From Guyanagaster necrorhizus (Eukaryota > Basidiomycota > Agaricomycetes > Agaricales > Physalacriaceae), in NCBI RefSeq assembly GCF_019112545.1, contig NW_025064903.1, forward strand, positions 62,001 through 126,000: a DNA stretch of 64,000 nucleotides. The letters are read 5' to 3'. Positions 31,490 to 44,468 of this stretch are shown in pieces. The notes beneath the pieces are model-generated. The model was not told the origin of the DNA and did no database searches. It was given only the letters and a program-made list of their open reading frames with translations. The position numbers and the translations under genes were made by a program. Positions within the stretch are counted from its first letter, which is position 1, and each line of letters opens with the position of its first letter.

Positions 31490-34400
31490 AAGACCATTGT
31501 CCTGATGGCTTAATTTAAGGATAATTCATAGTCATGGATGGCAGCATCTGCAGACATGTACTTCTTGTTCACCCACTGATTGGACTCTGGCCTGTAACCC
31601 TTCCAGCTGACTAAATAGTTGACTGTTGTTGTCATACTGCCACCTTTTGCTCTCACTTTATAAAGTTTGTGTTAAAGGACTTGGTCAATTTCATAGTGTT
31701 TTTTGTCATTGATCAGGTCTGGCAGGGATGGCAGTGGGCTTTGCTGGTTGGAAAAGACAGGAGTAACATAGAGTGTTAAGAGTGCTTCATTGAAGATGTC
31801 ATAGACCTTTCATAAGGGAGGTAATTGTAATTTGTACACTGAAGCACTGATCTGTGATAGTACCATGAAAGGTTCTATACACTTGTCAGTGCATTTCTTC
31901 TTTAGGTATGGCAGGTGAAGGTTGGACATGTCTAGCCATACTTTATCATTTATGGCATATGTATGAGAAGGGTGACATTATTTGTCATAGTGTTTTTTTA
32001 TTGCAGAGGCCATATGTTCAAGAGTAGTCTTTGCTTCATTATGGATTTTTGTCATGGTAGTAGCAAAATTGATGCTGACAGGTGTGGTTGTATGCATTCA
32101 TTGTATTTGAGTGACAAAAGGATGTCACCCATAGTTAATGAAGAATGGGGTTTTCTCTATGGATGAGTGGATTCAGTTGTTGTGTTGAAAGGCTGCCAAT
32201 ACTAGCCATTCAACCCAGTTGTCTTGCCAATGGTTAATGAAAAGGCATAAGTATTTTTCAAGTTCTTAGTTAATATGCTATATCTGGCTATCAGTTTGTG
32301 GGTGGTATGCTGTTGAGGCATTGCATCAGATATTTAGCAGTTTATAGAGGTCATTGAGGAATTTTGAAACAAATTGTGGTCCTCAGTTGGAAATAATGAC
32401 TTGCAGCATCTTATGTTTTGTGTATACCTTGTCCTGAAGTATCTTTGCCCATCCTTCAGGTGACAACTCCATTGAGCATGGAATTAGGATGATCTCCTTC
32501 AAAAAGTGATCAACTATGACAAGTATAGCATTATAGCCATTGCACTCAGGCAGACCAGTGACCATGTCTACTGAGATGTGAGTCTATGGTATTTGTGGTA
32601 TTTTATTGGGGTAGAGGAGGCAGCTTTTATTTTAGTGGATGATTTACCATGTTGGCATGTTTTACAACCTTTGATATACTGTTCCATATCTGGACCCATT
32701 TTAGGCCACCAATATTCCCATAGTATGAGTTCTTTGGTTTTTGTGATGCCAGAGTGTCTTACCATGGTATGATCATAGCATGTTGCAATGATCTCCCCCT
32801 GAAGTGTTTGATCTCATGAGATATAGATCTGTCCATCATATCAGATCATTTCTCCTTCTTTTTTCATTCCACATTCATGGTTCAGGAACAGGGCTATGTG
32901 TTGGTCTCATTTGCTTGTGTCCCTGGTCATGCTTTTGATCCATTCATAGATCTCCTCTTCCATTGGTATTATCATTGCCTGAAAGTGTTCAGGTTTTAAT
33001 AGTACCACTCCTTCATTATCTCCTCCTTCTTGATCATAGTTGGTCTGTTGGGACAAGAGGTCCATCTTTTTGTTTGCCACCTCCACTTTGTGATGCAGGG
33101 TATACAAGTATTGGCTTAGTTTGGTGATCCAGTGAGCTTGTTATCGATTGAGTTTTTGTGGTTGTTGAAAGTACTATAGATTTTGATGGTCAGTCTAGAT
33201 TTCAAAAGTCTGGACTGCTCTGATCAGATAATGCCTCCATTCTTCAAGAGTGAGCATGATGGTGAGTAATTCTTTATCATATATTTTATAGTTGCATTCT
33301 GTCACTGTCAAGGCTTTGGACAAAAATGCAACTGGTTGCCATTTTCTGTCTTGTTCTTAGGAGAGTACCACTCTGATCATCCCCTCACTTGAGTCTGCTT
33401 CTACTTGGAACTTTCCCTTCTGACTCAGGATAGTGAGGACAATGTCTTCAGACAATTGGCTTTTAAGGTTGTCAAAGACTGACTGTTGTGATGGTCCCCA
33501 AGACCACTGGGTGTTCTCTGTGAGTTGGGTCATAGGGCAGATGATCTTGCTATAGTCTCAGATGAACCTTCGGTAGAAGTTGGTAAATCCAAGAAAGGAT
33601 TGCAGCTCCTTCTTCTTCATGCAGACCAGCCACTCAACAACTCTCATAATCTTGATAGAGTCCATTCTGATGTTTCCCTTGCTGATGATGACTCCTAAGT
33701 ATTCAGTTTTGAGTACTTCAAACTCACATTTTTCTGCTTTGAGACAGAGCTTGTGCCTCCTCATGAGAGATAGGACCTGTCAGACCAACTGGCAGTGTTT
33801 CTTCTTGGTCTTTGACATTATGAGGATGTCATTCAAATATATGGTGACCTTTCCAGTGGCAATGAAGTCTTTAAAGATGTTGTTCATCATCCACTAGAAG
33901 ATCACTAGTGAGTTGGTGAGTCCAAAGAATATTACTGTGGGTTCAAAGAGCCTTCAGTTTGTCCTGAATGCTGCCTTCCATTCATCTCCCTCTTTAATCC
34001 ATACATTGTTATATCCCCACTGAACATCAAGTTTGGTGTAATATTTGGCCCCCCTGAGTTTGTCCATTAGTTTGGAGATTAGTGGAAGTAGGTAATGATT
34101 CTTGATTGTCATTTCATTAAGCTTCTGGTAATTCTGAACAGGATATAATTTTCCATCCTTTTTCTTGACAAAGAAGAAGAGAGAGGCCATGGGTGATTTG
34201 GAGGGTTGAATCCTCCTGCTGGAAAGGTTTTCATCAAGAAACTTATTGAGTTCCTGCTGTTTGTGAATGCCAAGGGGGTATGTTTTGCAATCCAGATTGG
34301 TATTGGCATTTGAGATTAGTTCAATTGCATGATCCTATAGTTTCAGTTCAGGTAATTCATCAAAGCTTTCTTTTTCAAATAGATTCTGACAATTCTGTGC

Positions 34401-35396
34401 CCACTCTGACACTATCTGTTCAAATGTCCTTTCTTCTTTACTAGCATTGGCTTTGGCTGCTAGGTCATTTGCATGATGCATGGCTCTGACATGGAATGCC
34501 TGTTGCATGTCGATGGCCAGAATGGTCTCTCCTTTTTCCATTTCTTCATCCCACTGATCCTCTGGGTCTTTATCAGGCAATTCAAAGGGAATTTTCTGAC
34601 ACTTGCACCAGGCAAAAGTAATCCATCCAGTTTTCCAGTTGATCAACAGATTGTGTCAGATCAACCAGTCATGATCCAGAAATACCTCCTTCATCCCTAA
34701 GTCTATAATAGCAAGATTGATTCTCTCTGAATGATCTCCAATGGTTAGTCAGAGTTTGATGAACTCAGTGATTGAGCCCACCTGATTCTTGGTTCCATCA
34801 GCATTGTAGATGGGGATCAGAGCAGCCATTGCCCAGGTCAGCAGTTGGTGTTTGCTGATGAAATCTCAATTGATCAAGCTCCCAGTGCAGCCGCTGTCAA
34901 TCAGGATGTTCACTGCATGCAGAGAGCAGTTTGTGAGAGTTTCAATCTGTGCTTTAATGGTGAGGTCTCTCCTCATGATCTTGGTTCTCCAGACATATCT
35001 CCAAGGTCTCTGGAGTTCATTGAGCCATTCAAGAGCTCAGCACCATTTGGCCCTTTTTATGCTATTAATCATGTCATCAATAACTTCTTTGACATGTGTT
35101 TTGTAGATCCAGTTCTTTAATATAGCTTTGGCAGCTTTCTCAGTTGGTGATTCCTTGATAGCTCACCATGTCCATTCAGTATCAAATGGTTTTAGCTATT
35201 GGTTAAGAGTCTCTCCTTTTGTTTGGCCCTCAGGTGGTTGAGTCTTGGTTTTTGGTTCTGTTTCATGTAAGATAGTTAGAGAAGTGAGTATATTTGAATG
35301 TGCTTCTGACATGTTTGTACCTACAGAAGTACTATTAGTCCATCCAGTGGCTACCAGTGCACTGTCCTTTCTGGCCAACCTAGTGAAACCATTCAC
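31490..35396 (-). pseudogene. Gypsy B pol remnant
   Basis: Element order from the right: protease ILIDSGCTGS (about 34881-34914), RT with SLFFFVKKKDGKLYPVQNY, active site YLND (near 33835, first Asp of the DD pair lost), RNase H, integrase (MVTGLPECNGYNAILVIVDH; zinc part CKTCQHGKSS) and a decayed chromodomain. Stops in all domains. Confidence 0.86.
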
Positions 35397-38300
35397 TAGT
35401 TGGCCTCATCTTTTACCTCCTTGACCTTGGTTTTCTTTCCAAGGTCTTTGTCTTCCTTCTGAAGTCTGGCTATCTGCACTCTGATCTCTTCCTGGGTCTG
35501 CTTCTTCTTTGGACAGTCCTTGGCCATGTGGCCTTTCTGTCCACAATTAAAGCATTTCCCCTTCTTCTTGAGGCAGTCAATGTCCATTGGCTTTCCAGCC
35601 TCAGTATATGTAGTCCCAGTTTCTGTTCTCTGGGCACCATAAGATGGTGCAGTGAATGATCCTCTGGTTTTTGCCACATTAGGAGGGTTGGACTTCTGGT
35701 TTGATCCCAGACTAGAGCCTGAATTATGCTTCCAGTAATCTTATGGCATGCTCAACTCAGCCTTCTGTCACTGCTGTTCTTTGTATATTTCTGTAATCTG
35801 CTCCTTCCACTCATCATACCCAACTGGGATAAACTTCTCAATTGCTGAAATGGTGGTGAGATAGTTAGCAGAGACTCTCTGCTTCAGAGCTTCCACCATT
35901 CGTCTGTCATTTGCTAGATCCTCCCATATTCCAGCAAGTTTGACAAGACACTCTAGCTTGTTGAAATAGTCTATTGCTGCTTTATCTCCCATCTTATATT
36001 CCTTGATCTTTTGCTTGTGTACTTCTTGTACTGCCAGATCAATAAACTTGTCATAGAGTATTTGTTTAAATACCAGCCATAAGGGGTATCAGTAGTGCTG
36101 TCCTGTGGTGGACCAGAAGTTTGGGCTGATCAGAGTCCACCAGACTTTGGCCTTATCTTCCAGGTAGGATGAGGTGAATGTGATCTTATTCATGTTGGTT
36201 CCTAGATAGAAGATATAGATGTCAAAGTACTAGTTGCAATCAATGAGGAACCTGTCTATGTTGTCTAAAGCCCCCTTGAAGGGTTGAGGCTTTTGGAGGA
36301 GGTCTGGCCAACAGTTTAGTACCACAGCATTCTCAGGAAGAGCACCCATTAGGTTGGGCCATTAGTCAAAGGGAGGGTGTCACCATTTGGTTGGTGGCCT
36401 CAGGAATGAATGAAGCAAATTGTCATCTGCCACAGGACTCCCTCATGATGGGGCTTCCTTTCATATGATTACTCCATCTCATATGGTGAATCCCAGTCTA
36501 ACTGCTTCTGGGTCATCAGTGACAGGGTTCTTTCCTGTCCCACTTTCTTTGGCCTCATCCAGTGGGGGTTGTCCCCCTAATAACTTACTTCTCTTGCTGG
36601 TCCAAGGGTTTTGGAATCCTTCAAGCTGTTGTTTCAGTGGACTCAGCTGTTGTTGGGTTCTAGTGAGCCAAGTTGCCATGCTTTGGATTGATGGGTCTGA
36701 GTATCTGGCTCTGCTTCAGATGGATGGTGCTATATAGATAGCTCATTTTGGGGTGATGGGTGGTGATCATGGTAGTGGCTGTACCTCATACTTGGACTGA
36801 TAAGGAGGTATCAGGCTGAGAGGATCTTCCAGGTGCCTTCAGGCATACTCCTTCCAGGCATACTCTGTCATGGCATACTGTAAAATATCTTTTTGTTCAG
36901 TTTGGTCCATATATTTATACTTAAGTCCTAGAGGCATCGCAAGCCAGTGCACATCCCTCCATAGAAAGAGCATCTCTTGCTCATACAGCTTCTGATATTC
37001 TCCCTTCCTTGTTACTTCTATCTCCTCCCTCAATGTTTCTTCATCTGTTTCTTCTGTAGCATATTCCATGAACTGTTTAGGCATATAGGGCCCTTCACTG
37101 CTCTCTCCATCATTCTCATCCTTGACCTCCTCATTCTCACTATTCCCTTCCTCAAGAAGGAAACTGACAGGCTGGCCATAAATGGATGGTTCAGTTGGCT
37201 TGAGCATTGCTGGAGAGCTCATAGTTGACTCTGGTGCTGGGCCTGGCAGTATTAGGGTCAGGTCCAGGGGCAGTGTGCTCAATGGTAGAGTACTGAGTAA
37301 GAGAAGGAGACCTAAGTCAGTAGTATCAGGTTCCTCCATGCACTCTTTCCTCCTCCAGTTCTCAGCTATAGAGGCCAAAGTTTCAGTAAAAGTGGAGATC
37401 AAGGAACTGCTGAGCGACTTGACTCCCCATGAATCAGTAGAGCACTCAGTCAGAGGTATGAGCATTGATGAGTACTTGGAGTCTGTAGGCTCTGAGTACT
37501 GAGTTGGCATCTGAGGAAATGGTATTGGTTCAGGTGGGATATTCAAGGGAAGGGAGATGATTGTCTCTTCTGATGGCTTCTTCTCTATCAATGATGCTCC
37601 CAGCTGATTCTGCCCAGAGATTGGTTTCTGAGTCAGACTCTCTAAAAGGAGACTCTGAAGTCTCAGTTTGTAGTCTGTACTAGCTGGAGGAGGCTGACCT
37701 CAGTCTGGTAGCTTCAGACTCTTGCTCTCATCATTGAGTCTGGCAGTCATACTCAGCTTCCTCATACTCTCACTGGGCCTCAGCCTGGATGTGGTCTGCA
37801 AGCTCTTCTCAGGCTTGCTCTTCTTCCACATGCTGTGCTTGGATCTGCTGCTGCTGTCATAATGTGTCATTGTAATTAAATGGGACTTGAAGGTCTCAGT
37901 CTGGAAAGACTCATTGTATGATTCTGTCCTGAGCAGCCCTTCCTCATGCACTGGCAGTTTCCCTCTCTTGGTCACTGCTGACATATATGTGGTTATGAGG
38001 ATCCCCTGTGGAGGTGATGGCAAGCTTCACATTGGTGGTGTCTAGGTGAAAGCTCCTTCTATAGAGGTCATTAAGCCTCAGCCTGCTGATGGTTGGACTT
38101 GACTCAGAGGTTGCATAGAGGGAATTGTGAGAGGAGTTGGGGGTTGCTGGTGGGGATCTTGAAACCATCCAAGTGGCATTAAGGGAGTCCCTAGTGTGGT
38201 CTCCAATCCCTGATACTTGAGAGACAGTGGCAGTGTCAGAGAGAGAGTCTTCAAATAAGTCTAAGGAGAGACTCTCATCCTCATGGTTCAGGATAGGAGG

Positions 38301-38702
38301 TGATACCCAGGGGTTCCAGAATCCTGTGAGGCTAGGATTTCAGTTTCTGCTGTCAGGTCATTGAGGAGGGTACCAGTGTCCTTCTTCTTGAGGGCTCCCC
38401 ATATGCAGGCTGCTATGCCCAGCTTCAGATATAGGTCACTCTTGCAGCTGGAAGGACATTCTGACAGAGGCAGAAATGTCATAAAAAGGTAAGTCAGAGG
38501 TTACATTGTGTAGGATGGTGTAGATCTGCTGGAATGCTTGGTAGTGCCTGACTATCTAAGCTGTTACTGATTGTCATTCATGACAAAGGGTTATAATAGC
38601 AAGAAGACCTAGTAGTGTTCTGATAATGAAAGCTATCAGTTCAAAGAAGTTGTGATTGAGATCAGTGGTTGTTGCTAGTGGCATTTGGTTTTCTTCATGC
38701 TT
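35396..38702 (-). pseudogene. Gypsy B ORF1 and gag remnant
   Basis: Gag has the intact-looking knuckle CFNCGQKGHMAKDC (near 35540) and the conserved EYQKLYEQEMLFLWRDVHWLA. Its penultimate codon CAG has become TAG. A 250-codon open piece at 36839-37591 keeps the gag frame of the ORF1/gag overlap (GPAPESTMSSPAMLKPTEP). The ORF1 leader is at the right end, broken by stops. Confidence 0.82.
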
Positions 38703-38742
38703 TTTGTGCATAAGGAAAGAGAAGCAAAAGCTTTGAGCTAAT

Positions 38743-39207
38743 TGTTAAGCTCAAACTGAATGTGTTCAATAGCAGGTGATAAACTAACATGACTTCACAT
38801 TTGAGTCTTCTATTAGAGTTCACTTCTGTGTACTATTATTGACTCTTGTGCTTCAAGGCCTTTAAAGGTAGCTCAAGAGCAGAATGAGATGGAATAAACT
38901 TTAGCTTGAAGCTGGTCTTTATCCAGCAAGAGCAAGCTTTCTTATATACTGTACAGGGCAGATAAATATAATACTATCTATTGTGTGTTTCTTTGTCTTT
39001 CAGACTCTTTATCCCAGAGCATCATTACTATCTACAAAAGTCTTATTGTGCATCATCAGGGGATGTCATGATCAGTGGTTGGCTTGGCTATTGTGATGAC
39101 TAAGCCTGGTCCCATGGTCTTTAAGTGCTGATTTAGCCATCCTGACTAAGCATAAATAAGGGTTAGGCTAGGAGAATAATAGGAGAAAAGATAGAAAAAT
39201 TATAACA
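38743..39207 (-). repeat. 5' LTR of gypsy B
   Basis: 465 bp, differing from its partner by transitions and two bases of length. The primer site adjoins at 38729-38742. Confidence 0.9.
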
Positions 39208-40193
39208 GAGAAGGCAGATGATGAAACACCCATAAACCATGGATTTGCAGCCATTATAGATGCCAAAGCACCAGTCCTCAAGTGCACATCTGATTATCAA
39301 GCAGATGCACAAGCTCTTGCAGCTCTGGGCAATAACACAGTATCTGAGATCATTGATACTGGTGCAAGCAACCACTTTATTGGCCATCATGAATGATTTA
39401 GCAACTTTACAGCTATCAAGCCTATCTCTATCAAAGCAGCAGATGGCTGAACATTCAGTGCAACAGGTAAAGGAGATTATCCTATCCAGTTACCAATAGG
39501 ACCAGACCAAAAGCTGATGCCCATCACTCTCTATAACATCTACTACTTATCTAGCATGGCATTCACACTCATATCAGTCAGCTGTCTAGATTGTAGTGGA
39601 TACTTGCTCACTATTAAGGATGGCCATTGCATGATACAAAGCCTACAGCCCAAACATAAAACAATTAGCATAATATCAGTGACTAGAGGTCTATATCATA
39701 TAACTGCCTCTATAGCACTCAAATCCATACTCAACACCTCTATCACCACATCCTCTGAATGTCTTATAACCATGAAAGAGTTTCACAACCTCATGGGCCA
39801 TCCAAGTGAAGCTGTTCTCATTGCAATAGTAAAATCTGAGTCAGTATATAGTATCCAAGTCAATATAGAAACCAAGGTTGAATTCTGCCAAGCATGCATC
39901 TAAGCCAAAGCCACCCAAAAGCCATTCCCAAAGATCAGTCTGGGAAACAAGACAGCAAAAGCATACAGCAATAAAGTCATGATAGACATCTGGAGACCTG
40001 TTGACACTGAGTCAATCAGCAGTCACAAGTACAGTAATACTTATCAGGATATCTCATCACAAGAAAAAAAGGTCTACTTTATGAAGAAGAAGTCTGAATT
40101 GTACTTATGCTATCAGAAGTATGAGCCTTGGATAAAAGTGCAACATAATGTAAAGAACATATGGATACTTGGCTTGAACCAAGAGGGAGAATT
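39208..40193 (+). pseudogene. pol: Copia protease and pre-integrase/integrase start
   Basis: Contains the retropepsin motif EIIDTGASNHFIGHH (near 39350), the pre-integrase zinc site around EFHNLMGHPSEAVL with FCQACI, then DIWRPVDTESISSHKY, the start of the integrase core. Two or three stops (for example after GHHE and ADG). Ends at GEF, where C is inserted. Confidence 0.87.
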
Positions 40194-40632
40194 TGTTAAG
40201 CCCAAGCGACACATGATCCCTGACACATGATAGACAGATGTCTCTTCACACTTCGAGAGATCACCTGAATCCACTTATGTGATGTCGTGGTTTGATGTAT
40301 CACAAGGCCACGTAGTGGCTCGAGGGTAGAATGGTATAGATATAAACTTTAGCTCGAAGCTGGGGGTTACCAGTGAGAGCTGTCATCCTTAAATACTTGT
40401 GTGTGTGCTCCTAATAATGTAACTACTAATTATGTCTGTCTGTGTCCATGGTGCTCGTTGTCTTAGAGCACCTTTGTCATACATAAAAGGGATGCTTGTG
40501 CATTGTTGGGCTCGATTGTTGAGGCGAATGATGAAGACTTTAGTTGTGCTGACTAAGCCTTTCCATGGTCTTGTGCCTTCTGACTAAGCATAATAGAGGT
40601 AAAAGGCGAAAGAAAAGGAAAAAATCATAATA
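40194..40632 (-). repeat. 3' LTR of gypsy C
   Basis: 439 bp, TGTTAAGCCC to ATCATAATA, the terminal CA mutated to TA. The two sites that are CACGTG in A read CACATG here. Confidence 0.92.
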
Positions 40633-40645
40633 TTATCCCCTTCTT

Positions 40646-43600
40646 AAGACCATTGTCCTGATGGCTTAATTTAGGGATAGTTCGTATTCGTGTATGGCAT
40701 CGTCTGCCACCATTTGCCGTTCGTTGACCCACTGATTGGATTCAGGCCCATATCCCTTCCAACTGACTAGATAATCTACCGTTGTTGTCATTCTGCCTCT
40801 GCATGCTTTTATTTTTCAGAGTTTGTGGTTTAGGACTTGGTCGATTTCATAATGTTCTTCGTTGAAGACATTGTGGATTTTCCATCCTGTCGGCAGTCAT
40901 AGTTTATAGGCACTTAAGCCAATCTTCGCAATTATTGGGAACAGGCCAGTTTGTTTGTCAGTGAGCTTTCGCTTGGGACATGGCAGGTGGAGGTTGGTCA
41001 TGTCCAGCCAAACCTTGTCATTTAGTTGGTACATGTGGGCAGCTCGTTGGTGTTTATCATATTGGTTTTTCATGGAGGCGGCAGCTTTTTCAAGAGCTTG
41101 TTTGGTTTCAGTGTGAATTTTTGTCATAACAGAGATGAAGTCGTGGGAGGCAGGCATTGTTGGTTTGTGGTGCATGGTCTGGGAGACATAAGGGTGGTGG
41201 CCGTGATTGACAAAGAACAGGGTTTGCCCTGTCATGGAGTGTACCCGGTTATTGTGTTGGAAGGCTGCTAAGGCCAGCCATTCAACCCAGTCATCTTGTC
41301 GATAGTTGATAAATAGTCATAGGTATTTTTCAACCTCTTGGTTGACACGCTCTGTTTGCCCATCAGTTTGTGGGTGGTAAGCTGTTGATGCATTTCGCTT
41401 AATATTGAGCAGTCTGTACAAGTCGTCAAGGAACTTGGAGATGAATTGGGGTCTCCGGTGAGAGATGACTACCTGGAGCATTCCATGTTTGGCATATACT
41501 TCATCGCGTAAGATTTTGACCCAGCCTTCCAAGGTCAGTTCTGTGGAGCATGCGATGGGGATAATGGTTTTTGAAAATCGATCGATGATGATGAGGATCA
41601 TGTCGAAACCATTGCAATTGAGTAACCCGGTGATCATATCAACCAAGATGTGGGTCTATGGAACTGATGGTACCTCGTTCGGGTGCAGAGAGGCCACGCG
41701 TGCTTTGGTGGAACTTTTGCCTCATTGACATGTTTCACAGGCTTTGATGTATGTCGTGATGTCATTCCCCAACTTGGGCCACCAATAGTTCCTGAGGACG
41801 AGTTCTTTGGTTTTGGCGATGCCTGAGTGTCCTGCGGTAGCGTGGTCATGACACGTGATGATGATTTCTTCATGTAGGGAATGGTCCCGTGGGATGTAAA
41901 TCCGTCTGTCATAGCGAATTAGTCTATCCTCCTTTATCATTCCTCGTTCATAGTTGAGGGATGGGGCGACCCTTTGGTCCCATTTGTGGGTGTCCCGAGT
42001 CATGCTCTTGATTCGTTCATGGATCTCCTCCTCTGTGGACATAATCATTGCCCGAAAGTGCTCGGATCGTAGCATAGTAACCCCTTCATTATCTCCTCCC
42101 CCTTGGTTGTGGTTAGCTCGCCAGGACAGAAGGTCAGCTTTTTTGTTTGCTACCCCGGCCTTATGATGGAGGGTATATTGGTACTGGGTTAATTCAGTGA
42201 CCCATCGTGCTTGCCGCCGATTTAATTTTTGAGGTTGACGAAAGTATCTGAGATTCTGGTGGTCTGTCCAGATCTCAAAAACCTTGGGGGCACCAACTAG
42301 GTAATGCTGCCATTCTTCTAATGTGAGCATTATTGCTAGTAACTCCTTATCATAGATCTCGTAGTTTCTTTCCATCGTTGTTAATGCTTTGGAAAGGAAT
42401 GCAACTGGACGCCATTTCCCATCCTGTTCTTGCGATAGTACAGCGCCTATGGCTCCATCACTCAAGTTGGCCTCTATGCGGAATTTCCCGTCTTGGGATG
42501 GTATGGCGAGAACCACATCCTCGGCTAGCTGTTTCTTTAGATCTTCAAAGGCTAGTTGTTGTGGGGTTCCCCATCCCCAGGGGGTATTGCCAGTGAGTTG
42601 GGTCATTGGGCGGACGATCCTGCTATAGTCTTGGATGAATCGCCAGTAGAAATTTGTAAACCCGAGGAAGGACTGTAATTCCTTCTTCTTGGTCAGTGTC
42701 GGCCATTCCACCACCCCTGCTACTTTGACCGGGTCCATCCTGATATTTCCCTTGCTAATGATTACCCCAAGGTACTCCGTTTCCAATACTTCAAACTCGC
42801 ATTTTTCCGCTTTGAGGAATAGCTTGTGTTTCCTCATGAGGGCGAGTACCTGTCAGACTAGACTGCGGTGTTCCTCCTTTGTTTTGGACATAATGAGGAT
42901 GTCGTCAAGATAAATGGTAATTTTTCCAGTGGAGATGAGGTTCTTGAATATGTCGTTCATCATCCATTGAAAGATAGCGGGGGAGTTTGTTAGTCCGAAG
43001 AACATGACAGTCGGCTCGAATAGCCCTCGGTTGGTTCTGAAGGCTGCCTTCCATTCATCCCCTTTCTTGATTCGGACGTTATTATATCCCCAGCGGACGT
43101 CGAGTTTGGTGTAATACTTTGCTCCTTGGAGTTTGTCCATGAGCTCTGAAATTAAGGGCAGGGGGTACTGGTTCTTGATCATCATTTCATTTAGTTTGCA
43201 GTAATCTTGGACTGGTCGGAGTTTACCGTCCTTCTTTTTTATGAAGAAGAATGGTGACGCCATTGGAGATTTTGATGGTCGGATGTGCCCACTGGACAGG
43301 TTTTCTTCAAGGAATTTGTCGAGTTCTTGTTGTTCTGTAATGCTGAGGGGGTATGTTTTACAGTCGAGATTGGCATTAGAATTTGGAACCAGCTCTATAG
43401 CATGATCCCAGGGTTTCGGAGGAGGGAGTTCATCGAAGCTCTCCTTTTCGAAGAGATCCTTGTAGTCCCGAACCCACTCTGGTACCATCTCCTCGAACAT
43501 CCTCTCCTGCTTTCCTTCATTGGCTCTTGCCGCTAGATTGTTGGCATGATGCACGGCATGGATGTGAATTTCTTTTTGTAGATCAATGGCCAAGATGGTT

Positions 43601-44468
43601 TCTTCGTCCTCCATCTCTTTGTCCCACCTGTCCTCCAGGTCTTCGTCAGGTAACTCAAATGGGATTTTTTGGCACCGACATCATGCGAAGGTGAGTCAAC
43701 CGGTTTTCCAGTTGATGAGCGGGTTGTGGCGGATAAGCCAATCATGTCCCAGGAACAGTTCCTTGGTCCCAAGTTCCATGATGGCCAGGTTGATCTGCTC
43801 GGAGTGATCTCCGATAGTCAAGTGGAGTTCAACAAACTCCATGATGGAACCTGCCTGGTTCTTGGTTCTGTCGGCATTGTATACGGGTATTGGGGCGGCA
43901 GTGGATCAAGTAGGGAGTTTGTTTTTAAGGACGAAAGCTCGATTAATCGAGCTCCCGGTACATCCACTGTCGATTAAGGCAGTCACCGAATACAGGGATC
44001 GATTGGTTAAGGTTTTGATCTGGGCCTTTGTTGTCAGGTCCCTTCCAGGCATTTTAGTGTGCCAGATGAATTTGCAGGGTCCCCTTAGCTCATCGAGCCA
44101 TTCGAGGGCCTTGCTTCGATCGACATCCTTTAGTTTGATTATAGTTTTGGTCATGACCTCCAATCCCCTTGTTCGATGTACCCATCCATCTAGTGCGGCT
44201 TTCACCGCATGGTTGTCTTTTGCTTCCTTGATGGCCCTCCAAGTCCATTCTGTCTCAAAGGGTTTAAGCCATTTTGGGGGGCCCACTGCCCCTGTTCGGC
44301 CCATAGGCGATTGAGTTTTTTCTTGTGACTCTTTTGGGTGTGTGTCAACTTTGGGTATATTCAAATGCGTGCATACAGGCATAACTACAGAAGTATTGTA
44401 AGTCTGCTCAGCGGTTGGAACAGGCACACTGTTAAGTCCTTTGGCCAATGCAGTGGAGTCGTTCACTG
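40646..44468 (-). pseudogene. pol: Gypsy C pol, nearly readable
   Basis: Long open parts are separated by single stops: protease TALIDSGCTGSS in 43906-44466, RT and intact YLDD in 42853-43614, RT thumb and RNase H to integrase zinc site in 41722-42837 (H-x4-H and CETCQ), and integrase core in 40897-41646. The stop between 42853 and 42837 is CGA to TGA (LV stop QVLALMRKH), and others are of the same kind. An in-frame deletion of about 84 bases at 40855-40869 joins HDVFNE directly to the chromodomain, dropping the proline-rich linker present in A. At the RNase H/integrase junction C has CGG (HFRAM) where A has TGA. Confidence 0.9.

Larger units (their letters stand above)
31014..39207 (-). mobile_element. 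Gypsy element B, complete but decayed, in the copia gag/protease junction
   Basis: 8194 bp on the minus strand with LTRs at 31014-31476 (463 bp) and 38743-39207 (465 bp). The target repeat is GAGAA on both sides (31009-31013 and 39208-39212). Nearly CpG-free. The primer site reads TTAGCTCAAAGCT on the element strand and matches AGCTTTGAGCTAA of the 3' LTR exactly; the 5' LTR copy has since mutated. Confidence 0.93.
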
